30,325 nt of DNA from WLJO01 sp032117595. Lineage in GTDB: Bacteria; Actinomycetota; Acidimicrobiia; Acidimicrobiales; Ilumatobacteraceae. Under the pieces are notes generated by a model, which saw only the letters and a program-made list of their open reading frames with translations, was not told where the DNA came from and did no database searches. Position 1 is the first letter of the stretch. The number at the start of each line of letters is the position of its first letter. Location of the stretch: assembly GCA_032117595.1 (NCBI GenBank), contig JAULYZ010000119.1:1-30325 (forward strand). Reading direction: 5' to 3'. A program made the translations under genes and the position numbers. Shown here in pieces: positions 7,216 through 14,440 of the stretch.

Positions 7216-8226
7216 ATGGGAATGATTCTCAGTATTGTGAGAATGCCGGCGGTTCGGCGGGCTGGCCTGCTGCTGGGCGCCCTCCTCGGCGTGCTTGCCG
7301 TGGTGGCCGGTTTCGTCGGGTGCTCCAGCGACTCGACCGGCGGCTCATCGTCGGGAACCGACAGCACCGCCCCCCGGGCCGGGCTCGAGGTGATCGCCTC
7401 CTTCTACCCACTCGAGTTCGTGGCCGAACGCGTCGGCGGTGCGTTCGTGGAGGTGAGCAATCTCACCCCGCCGGGCGCAGAGCCCCACGACCTCGAACTC
7501 GGCGCGAACGATCTGGTCGCACTCCGGGAGGCCGATCTGGTGGTGTTCCTGCGGGGCGTCTCGACCGCTGTCGACGAATCCATCCGAACCGCGGCCGGCG
7601 AGAACGAACTCGACGTCACCGACACAGCGCGCCTCGAGAAGTTCGAGGACGCTGATCATGCGGTGATCGACGACGGTCACGAGGACGACCACGCAGGCGA
7701 GGGACTCGGCGTCGACATTCACTTCTGGCTCGACCCGCTCCGGCTCGCCGATGTTGCCGATGCGATTGCGGTCCGTCTCTCGGCGCTCGTGCCCGAGCAG
7801 GCCGAGCAGTTCGCTGCGAATGCTGCCGCGTTGCGTACCGAACTCGTTGCCCTCGACGGAGAGTTTGCTGCCGGGCTGAAGACCTGCACCAGCCGTGATC
7901 TCGTCACAAGTCATGCAGCGTTCGGCTACTTCGCTGCGCGCTACGACCTCCACCAGGAGAGCGTGAGCGGTCTGAGCCCCGACGAGGAGCCGACACCCGC
8001 TGCGCTCGCACGGGTGGCCGACTTCGTGCGGGCGGAGGGTGTCACCACCATCTTCACCGAGACGCTCGTGAGCGGCGACATCGCCGCCGCGATTGCAGAT
8101 GAGACCGGGGCGAAGACCGCCGTTCTCGACCCGCTCGAGGGTCTGGCAGCAGGCGTCACGGGCGACTACCTCTCGGTGATGCGGGCGAACCTCGCAGTGC
8201 TGCGAACCGGGCTCGGCTGCACATGA
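7216..8226 (+). CDS. znuA: Zinc ABC transporter substrate-binding lipoprotein ZnuA
   Basis: Captures zinc (possibly manganese) outside the membrane for the ZnuBC transporter; 336 aa, cluster A-I (ZnuA/TroA) family. A lipoprotein signal runs to Cys36 (AGFVGC) and is followed by a Ser/Gly/Thr linker. Metal ligands expected for the family are His91 (PGAEPHDLE), His169 (DIHFWLDP), His233 (TSHAAFGYF) and Asp305. A short acidic, histidine-bearing loop (DADHAVIDDGHEDDHAGEG, residues 145-163) matches the mobile metal-gathering loop of ZnuA. The stop overlaps znuC by ATGA. Start: ATG 7216 fits the leaderless -10 box, but ATG 7243 (MPAVRRAGLLLG) gives a more typical signal peptide; in that case the operator would lie wholly in the leader. 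The Fur-family palindrome at 7217-7231 suggests zinc-dependent repression. Confidence 0.9.
   Translation: MGMILSIVRMPAVRRAGLLLGALLGVLAVVAGFVGCSSDSTGGSSSGTDSTAPRAGLEVIASFYPLEFVAERVGGAFVEVSNLTPPGAEPHDLELGANDLVALREADLVVFLRGVSTAVDESIRTAAGENELDVTDTARLEKFEDADHAVIDDGHEDDHAGEGLGVDIHFWLDPLRLADVADAIAVRLSALVPEQAEQFAANAAALRTELVALDGEFAAGLKTCTSRDLVTSHAAFGYFAARYDLHQESVSGLSPDEEPTPAALARVADFVRAEGVTTIFTETLVSGDIAAAIADETGAKTAVLDPLEGLAAGVTGDYLSVMRANLAVLRTGLGCT
7217..7231. promoter_or_regulatory. Predicted Zur operator (7-1-7 palindrome) over the znuA start
   Basis: TGGGAATGATTCTCA matches the Fur-family 7-1-7 pattern tGAtAATnATTaTCa at most positions and resembles the actinobacterial Zur box TGAAAATGATTTTCA with three mismatches. 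It overlaps the znuA start codon just after the -10 box, and a zur-like gene closes the same operon. Autoregulation by zinc-loaded Zur is the natural reading. Confidence 0.65.
7225..7244. repeat. Inverted repeat overlapping the Zur box
   Basis: ATTCTCA (7225-7231), six bases, then TGAGAAT (7238-7244): perfect 7-bp arms. The left arm is the right half of the 7-1-7 palindrome, so the site offers one full and one half Fur-type element, or an alternative dimer site. Confidence 0.6.
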
Positions 8227-9104
8227 ACGAGCCGCAGCACGATCACCCCGGCCCTGATCACACCGGCCCTGATCACACCGGCCCTGATCACACCGGCGCG
8301 GACCACGCAGGTCATGCACACAGCAGGGCACACGCGTGCCAGCCGCTCGGCCCGGCCGTGATCGAGGTGCGCGATGCTGCGTTCGGGTACGGCGGTCACG
8401 AGGTGCTCCGGGTGGAGTCGCTCGAGATCCGTGCGGGTGAGGTCGTTGCCCTGCTCGGGGTGAACGGCTCGGGCAAGACCACACTCATGAAGGGAGTGCT
8501 CGGGCTCATCGACCGGATGTCGGGTTCGGTGAGTCTGCTCGGCCAACCCATCGACCAACTCCGTGATCGCTCACCGGTCGGCTACCTCCCGCAGCGTCAG
8601 AGCGCCGCCGGGCCCATCCCCGTCACGGTCGGTGAGCTGGTCCGTTCGGGGCAGCTTTCGCGCCGACGCCCCTTCGGCACACATCGCAACGATGCCTCGG
8701 TGCATGCGGCGCTCGACGTGGTGGGTCTCTCGGGCGTGGAGGCCAAGCGCGTCGATCGGCTGTCGGGTGGTCAGCAGCGTCGGGCCCTGCTCGCACGTGC
8801 ACTCGTGGGCGGCAGCAAGTTGCTCCTCCTCGACGAGCCCTTCGCCGGTGTGGACCAGCCGAACCAGGAGGAGATCGCCGATGCACTCGACGCACTCCTC
8901 CACAACGGTCTCACCCTCGTGGTGGTGCTCCACGAACTCGGTCCTCTGGAGCCGCTCGTCACCCGGGTGGTGGTGCTCGACGAGGGGCGAATCCGTTTCG
9001 ACGGCCCGCTCGACGAGGCGCCGCCCCAACTCCTCCACATGGGCCACGACCACGACCCGCACGGCGGACCCGACCCTGCACGCGGCATCGGTCTGGTGCG
9101 CTGA
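8223..9104 (+). CDS. znuC: Zinc ABC transporter ATP-binding protein ZnuC with His-rich ends
   Basis: ATPase that powers zinc import with the ZnuB permease; 293 aa. The nucleotide-binding core starts near residue 45. Walker A GVNGSGKTT 79-87, Q-loop Gln124, signature LSGGQ 180-184, Walker B LLLLDEP 200-206 with catalytic Glu205, and H-loop His237 are all present, so the ATPase looks complete. Unusual are the ends: residues 1-39 hold nine His and one Cys in repeated GPDHT units, and the C-terminus has another cluster (HMGHDHDPH, 272-280). Such histidine runs are common in binding proteins of zinc systems, less so in the ATPase. The start ATG overlaps the znuA stop (ATGA), which supports it and so includes the His-rich segment. 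Confidence 0.92.
   Translation: MNEPQHDHPGPDHTGPDHTGPDHTGADHAGHAHSRAHACQPLGPAVIEVRDAAFGYGGHEVLRVESLEIRAGEVVALLGVNGSGKTTLMKGVLGLIDRMSGSVSLLGQPIDQLRDRSPVGYLPQRQSAAGPIPVTVGELVRSGQLSRRRPFGTHRNDASVHAALDVVGLSGVEAKRVDRLSGGQQRRALLARALVGGSKLLLLDEPFAGVDQPNQEEIADALDALLHNGLTLVVVLHELGPLEPLVTRVVVLDEGRIRFDGPLDEAPPQLLHMGHDHDPHGGPDPARGIGLVR
8250..8294 (+). repeat. 15-bp tandem repeat (3 perfect copies) coding GPDHT units
   Basis: GGCCCTGATCACACC occurs three times without change (8250-8264, 8265-8279, 8280-8294), followed by a diverged fourth unit to 8309. The period is in frame, so gain or loss of units changes the number of histidines in ZnuC without breaking the gene. Confidence 0.9.
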
Positions 9105-9967
9105 TGAGCACCGCGCTGCTCGCCACGAACGCAATCTCTGCGGTCTTCGAGTACGACTTCCTGCGTCGCGCGCTCATTGCGGCAGTACTCGTCGGCATCA
9201 CCGCACCGGCGGTGGGCGTGTTCCTGCTGCAGCGCCGCCTCGCGCTCATCGGCGATGGCATCGGGCACGTCGCCGTCACCGGGGTGGCGCTCGGTCTGGT
9301 GCTCAACCGCGCCCCGGTGGTGGTGGCGGTGGTGGTGGCAGTGGCCGGCGCGATCGCCGTCGAGGTCGTGCGCTCCCTCAGCGACACCAGCGGTGAAATC
9401 GCTCTTGCTGTGCTCTTCTACGGCGGGATTGCCGGCGGTGTGGTGCTGGTGAGCAAGGCGCCGTCGGGATCGAGGAACCTCACGCAGTACCTCTTCGGGT
9501 CGATCACCACCACGTCGAACGGCGATCTCATCGTGTTCGCGGTGCTGGCGACCGTCGTGCTCGCCACGGTGGTGCTGCTCGGCCCGGCGCTCTTCACGGT
9601 GAGCAACGACGAGGAGTTCGCCCGCGTGCTCGGTCTCCCGGTGATGGCCATCAACGTGTTGCTCGCAACGCTCACTGCCCTCACGGTGGTGGTGAGCATG
9701 CGGGTCGTCGGCGTGCTGCTCGTGAGCGCGCTCATGGTGGTACCGGTTGCGGCGGCGCAGTTGTTCGCACGGAGCTTCCGGGGAACCTGCATTGCCGCAG
9801 TGCTGCTGGCGGTGATCTCTGCCGTGGTCGGAGTCATCGTGTCGTACGCCGCTGACCTGCCGTCGGGAGGCACCATCGTGCTCGTGGCGATCGGGCTCTT
9901 CGTCTGCTCGCTCATCGTGTCCGGTCTGGTCGCAGGTGGTCGACTGCGCGGGGTGAACCGTGGTTAG
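9104..9967 (+). CDS. znuB: Zinc ABC transporter permease ZnuB
   Basis: Membrane channel of the zinc importer, 287 aa, ABC-3 family. About eight hydrophobic segments can be traced, for example LIAAVLVGITAPAVGVFLL (residues 24-42), APVVVAVVVAVAGAIAVEVV, IALAVLFYGGIAGGVVLV, LIVFAVLATVVLATVVLLGP, AINVLLATLTALTVVVSMRVVGVLLVSALMVVPVAAA, and TIVLVAIGLFVCSLIVSGLVAG. 'LLQRRLALIGDGIGHVAVTGVALG' and 'MRVVGVLLVSALMVVPVAAAQL' are family hallmarks; the latter contacts the ATPase. Start ATG 9104 overlaps the znuC stop by one base (TGATG) and its own stop lies inside zur, so translation is probably coupled. Confidence 0.92.
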   Translation: MSTALLATNAISAVFEYDFLRRALIAAVLVGITAPAVGVFLLQRRLALIGDGIGHVAVTGVALGLVLNRAPVVVAVVVAVAGAIAVEVVRSLSDTSGEIALAVLFYGGIAGGVVLVSKAPSGSRNLTQYLFGSITTTSNGDLIVFAVLATVVLATVVLLGPALFTVSNDEEFARVLGLPVMAINVLLATLTALTVVVSMRVVGVLLVSALMVVPVAAAQLFARSFRGTCIAAVLLAVISAVVGVIVSYAADLPSGGTIVLVAIGLFVCSLIVSGLVAGGRLRGVNRG

Positions 9968-10418
9968 CGGCGCATCACCGGGCGATCACGACCTCCACCG
10001 GACCGTCGACGACCGTCTCCGCAGCCGTGAGCAGCGCTACACCGACGGTCGCCGCCGGATCGTCGAGGTACTTGCGGGTGCTGGCGCCCCCGTGACGCTG
10101 CCCGAACTGCTTGCGGGCAATGCCGAACTCGCGCAGAGCTCCGCCTACCGGAACCTTGCGGTGCTCGAGGAGGCCGGTGTGGTCCGCCGCCTGGTGCACG
10201 GCGCCGACCACGCCTACTTCGAGCTCGCCGAGGACCTCACCGAACACCACCATCACCTCATCTGCGAGCAGTGCGGTCGCGTGCAGGACGTTGCCCTCGG
10301 GGGAGCGATCGAGTCGTCGCTCGATGACGCACTCACCGGGCTGGGGCGCGAGCGGGGCTTCACACCCCGACGCCACACGATCGATATCTACGGATTCTGC
10401 TCGAACTGCTCGGCCTGA
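9960..10418 (+). CDS. zur: Fur-family zinc regulator, Zur-like
   Basis: Metal-responsive repressor, 152 aa. The N-terminal winged helix includes TLPELLAGNAELAQSSAYRNLAVLEEAGVVRRL (about 46-78), whose SSAYRNLAVLEEAG is the Fur recognition helix. The dimerisation/metal half has HHHHL (96-99), the CEQC pair Cys102/Cys105 and the C-terminal CSNC pair Cys147/Cys150, which together hold the structural zinc, plus RRHTIDIYGFC. Placement as last gene of a zinc-uptake operon with a Fur-type box at the front makes Zur more likely than Fur, Mur or Nur. GTG 9960 overlaps the znuB stop by 8 nt, so it is translated with the transporter. The zinc specificity is inferred from context, not from unique residues. 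Confidence 0.88.
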   Translation: MVSGASPGDHDLHRTVDDRLRSREQRYTDGRRRIVEVLAGAGAPVTLPELLAGNAELAQSSAYRNLAVLEEAGVVRRLVHGADHAYFELAEDLTEHHHHLICEQCGRVQDVALGGAIESSLDDALTGLGRERGFTPRRHTIDIYGFCSNCSA

Positions 10419-10433
10419 CCCGGGTACGTCGCC

Positions 10434-11663
10434 TCAGATGGGGAGGTCGCCGGTGGCGACGCGGGTGGAACCCGAATCGCGGTAGGCGCCGATGGCGCGC
10501 TGGGCAATGCGCATCTGGTGGATCTCGTCCGCGCCGTCGGCAAAGCGCGCCCAGCGTGCGTGCTGGTACATGTGGGCGAGCGGCGTGTCGGTGGAGTAGC
10601 CGAGTGCACCGTGCACCTGGATCGACCGGTCGATCACGCGGTTGAGCATGTTCGCCACGAAGTGCTTCGCCATCGACACCTCGCTCTTGAAGTCGAGCTT
10701 CTGGTCGATACGGAACGCTGCGTGGAGCACCATCAACTTGGCTTGGTAGAGCTCCATCGTGGAGTCGGCGATCATCCACTGGATGCCCTGCTTCTCGGCA
10801 AGCACCGAGCCGTGCGAGTAGCGCACGAGCGAGCGTGACACCATGAGGTCGAGTGCAGTCTCGGCCTGTGCGATCCATCGCATGCAGTGCGCGAGGCGTG
10901 CCGGGCCCAAGCGGTACTGACCGAGCATGTGCCCCTGCCCCCGGCCGCCGAGCATGTTGCTGTTCGGCACCCGGAGGTCCTCGATCATGATCTCGGAGTG
11001 GCCGGTGCCACCGTGCATCGTCTCGATCTCGCGCACTCGGTTCCAGCCCTCGCTCGGCAGGTCGACGATGAACGCCGTGTTGGCCGCCTGCGGCAGGTCG
11101 GGGTTGTCCTCGGTTCGCGCAATGAGGATCGCGAACTTTGCGCGCCGTGCGTTCGAGATGAACCACTTGTGCCCGTTGATCACCCACTCGTCGCCGTCCT
11201 GTACCGCTGTGGTGCGGATGAGGGTGGGGTCCGAACCGGCCACCTCCGGCTCGGTCATCGCGAAGCAGCTCATCTGCGTGCCCTCGCAGAGCGGGCGGAG
11301 GTACTTCTCTTTCTGCTCGGGTGTGCCCCAATGGAGCAGGGTGTGCATATTGCCCTCGTCGGGCGCCTGACAGTTGAGGATGAAGGGGCCGTAACCCGCC
11401 TTGGCCGCCTCCGCCTGCACCATCGCCAGCTGCACGTGTCCGAGGCCCATGCCGCCCCAGTCCTTCGGCATGTGGGGCAGCCAGAGTCCTGCCTCCTGCG
11501 CCTGCTTGCGGAGGCCGACGAGCATCTTCACGTAGCCGCGGCGGTCGTCCTCGCTCACGCGATGGAGGTTCTCCTCCGCCGGCTGCACCACGTCCTGGAT
11601 GAACGAACGCACTCGCATGCGGATGTCTTCGAGTTCGGGGGTGAGCGTGAAGTCGATGGCCAT
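10434..11663 (-). CDS. Acyl-CoA dehydrogenase (ACAD10/11-like branch)
   Basis: FAD enzyme that oxidises an acyl-CoA to the enoyl-CoA; 409 aa. N-terminal helical domain from MAIDFTLTPELEDIR, the FAD-binding middle with CFAMTEPEVAGSDPT and WVINGHKWFISNARRAKFAILIARTE, and the C-terminal helical domain ending IQVHGALGYSTDTPLAHMYQHARWARFADGADEIHQ. That last motif carries DGADE where classical short- and medium-chain enzymes have the catalytic Glu of YEGT; this form is typical of the ACAD10/11-like branch as I recall it. ATG 11663 is decided by TACCTT 6 nt upstream; an upstream extension of 58 residues has no family character. It lies 59 bp downstream of the acyl-CoA synthetase on the same strand, suggesting shared acyl substrates, but has its own promoter. 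It converges with zur. Confidence 0.92.
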   Translation of the reverse strand: MAIDFTLTPELEDIRMRVRSFIQDVVQPAEENLHRVSEDDRRGYVKMLVGLRKQAQEAGLWLPHMPKDWGGMGLGHVQLAMVQAEAAKAGYGPFILNCQAPDEGNMHTLLHWGTPEQKEKYLRPLCEGTQMSCFAMTEPEVAGSDPTLIRTTAVQDGDEWVINGHKWFISNARRAKFAILIARTEDNPDLPQAANTAFIVDLPSEGWNRVREIETMHGGTGHSEIMIEDLRVPNSNMLGGRGQGHMLGQYRLGPARLAHCMRWIAQAETALDLMVSRSLVRYSHGSVLAEKQGIQWMIADSTMELYQAKLMVLHAAFRIDQKLDFKSEVSMAKHFVANMLNRVIDRSIQVHGALGYSTDTPLAHMYQHARWARFADGADEIHQMRIAQRAIGAYRDSGSTRVATGDLPI

Positions 11664-11669
11664 GCGCCA

Positions 11670-11675
11670 AAGGTA
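11670..11675 (-). promoter_or_regulatory. -10 box for leaderless acyl-CoA dehydrogenase gene
   Basis: TACCTT on the minus strand ends 6 nt before ATG 11663. It selects that start over the longer open frame. Confidence 0.5.
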
Positions 11676-11722
11676 TGCGATTTCCGCGCGGCCGTCACAA
11701 GGCCGGGCAAACGTGGGGCCGC

Positions 11723-13282
11723 TCAGACGATCCGATTCGTGCGATCGCCCCAATACCGGTCGCGCAGGAGGCGTTTGAAGAGCTTTCCTGTCGGTGTTCG
11801 GGGCAGTTCGGCCTCGAAGTCGATCGAGCGCGGGCACTTCTGCAGCGAGAGATTGGCCCGACAGAACTCCATGAGCTCGTCCGCCACCGCGCTGCTCGGC
11901 TCCACCCCGGGCACCAGCTGAACGACTGCCTTCATCTCCTCACCGAGGTCCTCGTTGGGCACTCCGAACACCGCCGCATCGGCAACCTTCGGGTGGGTGA
12001 TGAGCAGGTTCTCGGTCTCCTGCGGATAGATGTTCACCCCGCCCGAGATGATCATGAACGTGGCCCGGTCGGTGAGGTACAGGTATCCGTCGGCATCGAG
12101 GTAGCCGACGTCGCCGACGGTGGTCATCGTCCCGTCGGGCGAGGTGTTCTCCTTGGTCTTTGCCGGGTCGTTGAAGTACTCGAACGGTGTGGCTGTCTTG
12201 AACCACACCGTGCCGGGAACCCCGACCGGGCACTCGTTCAGCTCCTCGTCGAGGATGTGCAGTTCACCGAACACCGGCTTGCCCACACTTCCCTTGTGCG
12301 TGAGCCACTCCTCGCTCCCACACGCTGCGAAGCCGAGCCCCTCGGTGGCGCCGTAGTACTCCCGGATGATGGGTCCCCACCACGCGATCATCTGCTCCTT
12401 CACCGGGATGGGGCACGGTGCTGCGGCGTGTACCACCACCTCGAGCGAGGACAGGTCGTAGCGGTGGCGCACGTCGTCAGGCAGTTTGAGCAGGCGGGAG
12501 AACATCGTGGGGACCATCTGCACATGGGTCACCCGGTAGCGCTCCACGAGTGCGAGGAACTGCTCTGGGTCGAAGCGTTCCATGATCACCACGGTGCCGC
12601 CCATCCGGATGGCGAGCCCGGTCGCCCCCTGTGGTGCGCTGTGGTAGAGCGGCGCCGGCGACAGGTAGACGAGGCCTTCGCGGTACTGCCACAGGTCGCG
12701 GAGGAACCGCGAGATCGCCTCGGCGGGCGGCTTGCGCGACAGCGGCTTGAGGATTCCCTTGGGCCGACCGGTGGTTCCCGACGAGTACATCATCGGCGAG
12801 CCAGTCGACTCGTCGTCCACCGGCGTCGACGGGAAGTGTGCGATGGCCTCGTCGAGGGGGAGCACTCGTACTCCGTCCACCGACGGCAGCGGACCGGTGG
12901 TATCGGCCACGAGGCAGAGCCGGACTCCGGGCGCAGCAGGGAGTGATGCGAGCACCACATCGAGGCGCGCCATCGTGGTGATCACCACCTGTGACCTGGA
13001 GTCGTCGAAGAGATAGGCCACCTCGTCGGCGGTGAGGTGCGAGTTGGCCGGTGTGTAATACAGCCCGGTCCGCTCGCCGGCCGAGCACGCCGGGAGGTAC
13101 CACTCATGGTTCTCCATGAAGATCGAGTAGTGGTCGCCGCGGTGGAGACCCTCGGTCCGCAGGAGGTGCGCAAGTCGGTTCGCCCGCTCGTCGAACTCCC
13201 GGTAGGTGAGGGTGCGGCCGGTGGTCGCCATGATCACGGCGGGCTGTTCGCCCCGCTCGGTGGCGTGGATTCCCGGATACAT
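11723..13282 (-). CDS. Acyl-CoA synthetase (FadD-like AMP-binding enzyme)
   Basis: Activates a carboxylic acid with ATP and joins it to coenzyme A; 519 aa, ANL superfamily. The P-loop-like MMYSSGTTGRPKGI lies near residues 164-177, the YYGATEG motif precedes the mid-domain, and GDVGYLDADGYLYLTDR plus MIISGGVNIYPQE mark the hinge and the start of the C-terminal subdomain. The catalytic Lys of PRTPTGKLFKR is near residue 500. ATG 13282 gives MYPGIHATERGEQPAVIM, the common beginning of actinobacterial FadD-like proteins, and TAGGGT lies 7 nt upstream; the ATG 11 codons earlier would bury this box in the gene. It is divergent from the menC-like gene with only 18 bp between start codons and is followed by the acyl-CoA dehydrogenase. 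Chain length or aromatic preference cannot be told. Confidence 0.92.
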   Translation of the reverse strand: MYPGIHATERGEQPAVIMATTGRTLTYREFDERANRLAHLLRTEGLHRGDHYSIFMENHEWYLPACSAGERTGLYYTPANSHLTADEVAYLFDDSRSQVVITTMARLDVVLASLPAAPGVRLCLVADTTGPLPSVDGVRVLPLDEAIAHFPSTPVDDESTGSPMMYSSGTTGRPKGILKPLSRKPPAEAISRFLRDLWQYREGLVYLSPAPLYHSAPQGATGLAIRMGGTVVIMERFDPEQFLALVERYRVTHVQMVPTMFSRLLKLPDDVRHRYDLSSLEVVVHAAAPCPIPVKEQMIAWWGPIIREYYGATEGLGFAACGSEEWLTHKGSVGKPVFGELHILDEELNECPVGVPGTVWFKTATPFEYFNDPAKTKENTSPDGTMTTVGDVGYLDADGYLYLTDRATFMIISGGVNIYPQETENLLITHPKVADAAVFGVPNEDLGEEMKAVVQLVPGVEPSSAVADELMEFCRANLSLQKCPRSIDFEAELPRTPTGKLFKRLLRDRYWGDRTNRIV

Positions 13283-13289
13283 CGGATAA

Positions 13290-13295
13290 ACCCTA
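13290..13295 (-). promoter_or_regulatory. -10 box for leaderless acyl-CoA synthetase gene (overlaps divergent signal)
   Basis: TAGGGT on the minus strand ends 7 nt before ATG 13282. Read on the plus strand, the overlapping AACCCT (13289-13294) ends 6 nt before GTG 13301 of the divergent enolase and may serve as its weaker -10 box. TCGACA (13320..13315) is a possible minus-strand -35 box with a long 19-bp spacer. Confidence 0.4.
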
Positions 13296-13300
13296 CGACT

Positions 13301-14413
13301 GTGAGGATCACTCATGTCGAACTCCGACGCTTCGAGTTGCCGCTCGTCTCACCGTTCCGCTCGTCGAACGGAACCGAGACCGCGCGCCGGGGGTTTCTCG
13401 TTCACGTCATGGGTCCTGATGCGGAGGGGTGGGGTGAGTGCGTGGCGGAGGAGACGCCCCGCTACTCATCGGAGTACTCCGACGGCGCCCACGAGGTGAT
13501 CCTGCGCTTTCTCCTCCCGCTCCTCGACCCGAACAACGTGCAGGCAGTGGCCCTCGCGGAACGGTTCGCCCCGGTGCGCGGGCACCGGATGGCAAAGGCT
13601 GCTGTGGAAGCAGCAGTGCTCGATGCCGAGTGCCGCATGCAGGGCGTGTCGCTCGCCACGCGCCTCGGAGCGACGCACGACCACGTTCCGGCCGGTGTTG
13701 CTGTCGGGCTGCAGCCCTCCACACGCCAACTCATCGACGTCGTCAGCGACTACGTGAAACAGGGCTACCGGAGGGTGAAGCTGAAGATCGAGCCGGGCAA
13801 CGACATCGAGGTGGTGCGCGCCGTGCGCGAACACTTCGGTGAGGGGTTGGCGCTGCAGGTCGACGCCAATCAGGCCTACTCGCTCGCCGATGCGTCGCAC
13901 CTCGCACGCCTCGATCCGTTTGGGTTGCAGCTCATCGAGCAGCCGCTCCCGGAGGAGGATCGCAGTGGGCACGCGCGCCTTGCGCAGCGCATCGCCACGC
14001 CGGTGTGCCTCGACGAGACCATCACCTCGGCACTCGACGCCGAGGAGTGCATTGCCATGGGGGCGTGCAGTGTGGTGAACGTGAAGCCATCGCGGGTCGG
14101 CGGACTGCTCGAGGCCGTACGGATCCGCGACGTGTGCGTTGCTGCAGGTGTCGACCTCTGGTGCGGTGGGATGCTCGAGACAGGAATCGGCCGCGCCGCG
14201 AACGTGGCGCTCGCCGCGCTCGACGGGTTCACCCTTCCGGGCGACATCTCTGCCTCCGACCGTTACTTCGTCGACGACCTCACCGAACCGTTCGTGCTCG
14301 ACAACGGCTCAGTACGCGTGCCGAGTGGAGCGGGGATCGGCCGCGTCCCGCTGCTGGAGGCGCGCAAGCACCTGTTCGTCGAGCGGACCGAGGTGTCGCT
14401 CGCAGATCTCTGA
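13301..14413 (+). CDS. menC: o-Succinylbenzoate synthase / N-acylamino acid racemase-type enolase
   Basis: Enolase-superfamily enzyme of 370 aa. Related proteins dehydrate SHCHC to o-succinylbenzoate in menaquinone synthesis, racemise N-acylamino acids, or do both. The N-terminal capping domain VRITHVELRRFELPL is typical for the family. The catalytic set is complete: K160-x-K162 (RVKLKIEP), metal ligands Asp188 (DANQAY), Glu213 (IEQPL) and Asp238 (LDE), and Lys262 (NVKPSR). GGMLETGIGRAANVALAAL near 289-307 is the OSBS/NSAR hallmark. GTG 13301 is chosen to match the usual N-terminus. No other menaquinone gene is in the window and the neighbours are acyl-CoA enzymes, so an N-acyl-amino acid or succinyl-amino acid racemase role is a real alternative; the gene symbol is tentative. 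Confidence 0.87.
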   Translation: MRITHVELRRFELPLVSPFRSSNGTETARRGFLVHVMGPDAEGWGECVAEETPRYSSEYSDGAHEVILRFLLPLLDPNNVQAVALAERFAPVRGHRMAKAAVEAAVLDAECRMQGVSLATRLGATHDHVPAGVAVGLQPSTRQLIDVVSDYVKQGYRRVKLKIEPGNDIEVVRAVREHFGEGLALQVDANQAYSLADASHLARLDPFGLQLIEQPLPEEDRSGHARLAQRIATPVCLDETITSALDAEECIAMGACSVVNVKPSRVGGLLEAVRIRDVCVAAGVDLWCGGMLETGIGRAANVALAALDGFTLPGDISASDRYFVDDLTEPFVLDNGSVRVPSGAGIGRVPLLEARKHLFVERTEVSLADL

Positions 14414-14440
14414 CCTGCACGGGCTCCAGTTGCTCGGTGC

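Noticed and set aside
8250..8309. CRISPR-like or regulatory tandem array
   Set aside because: The units are contiguous without spacers, in frame with znuC, and code for a His-rich peptide.
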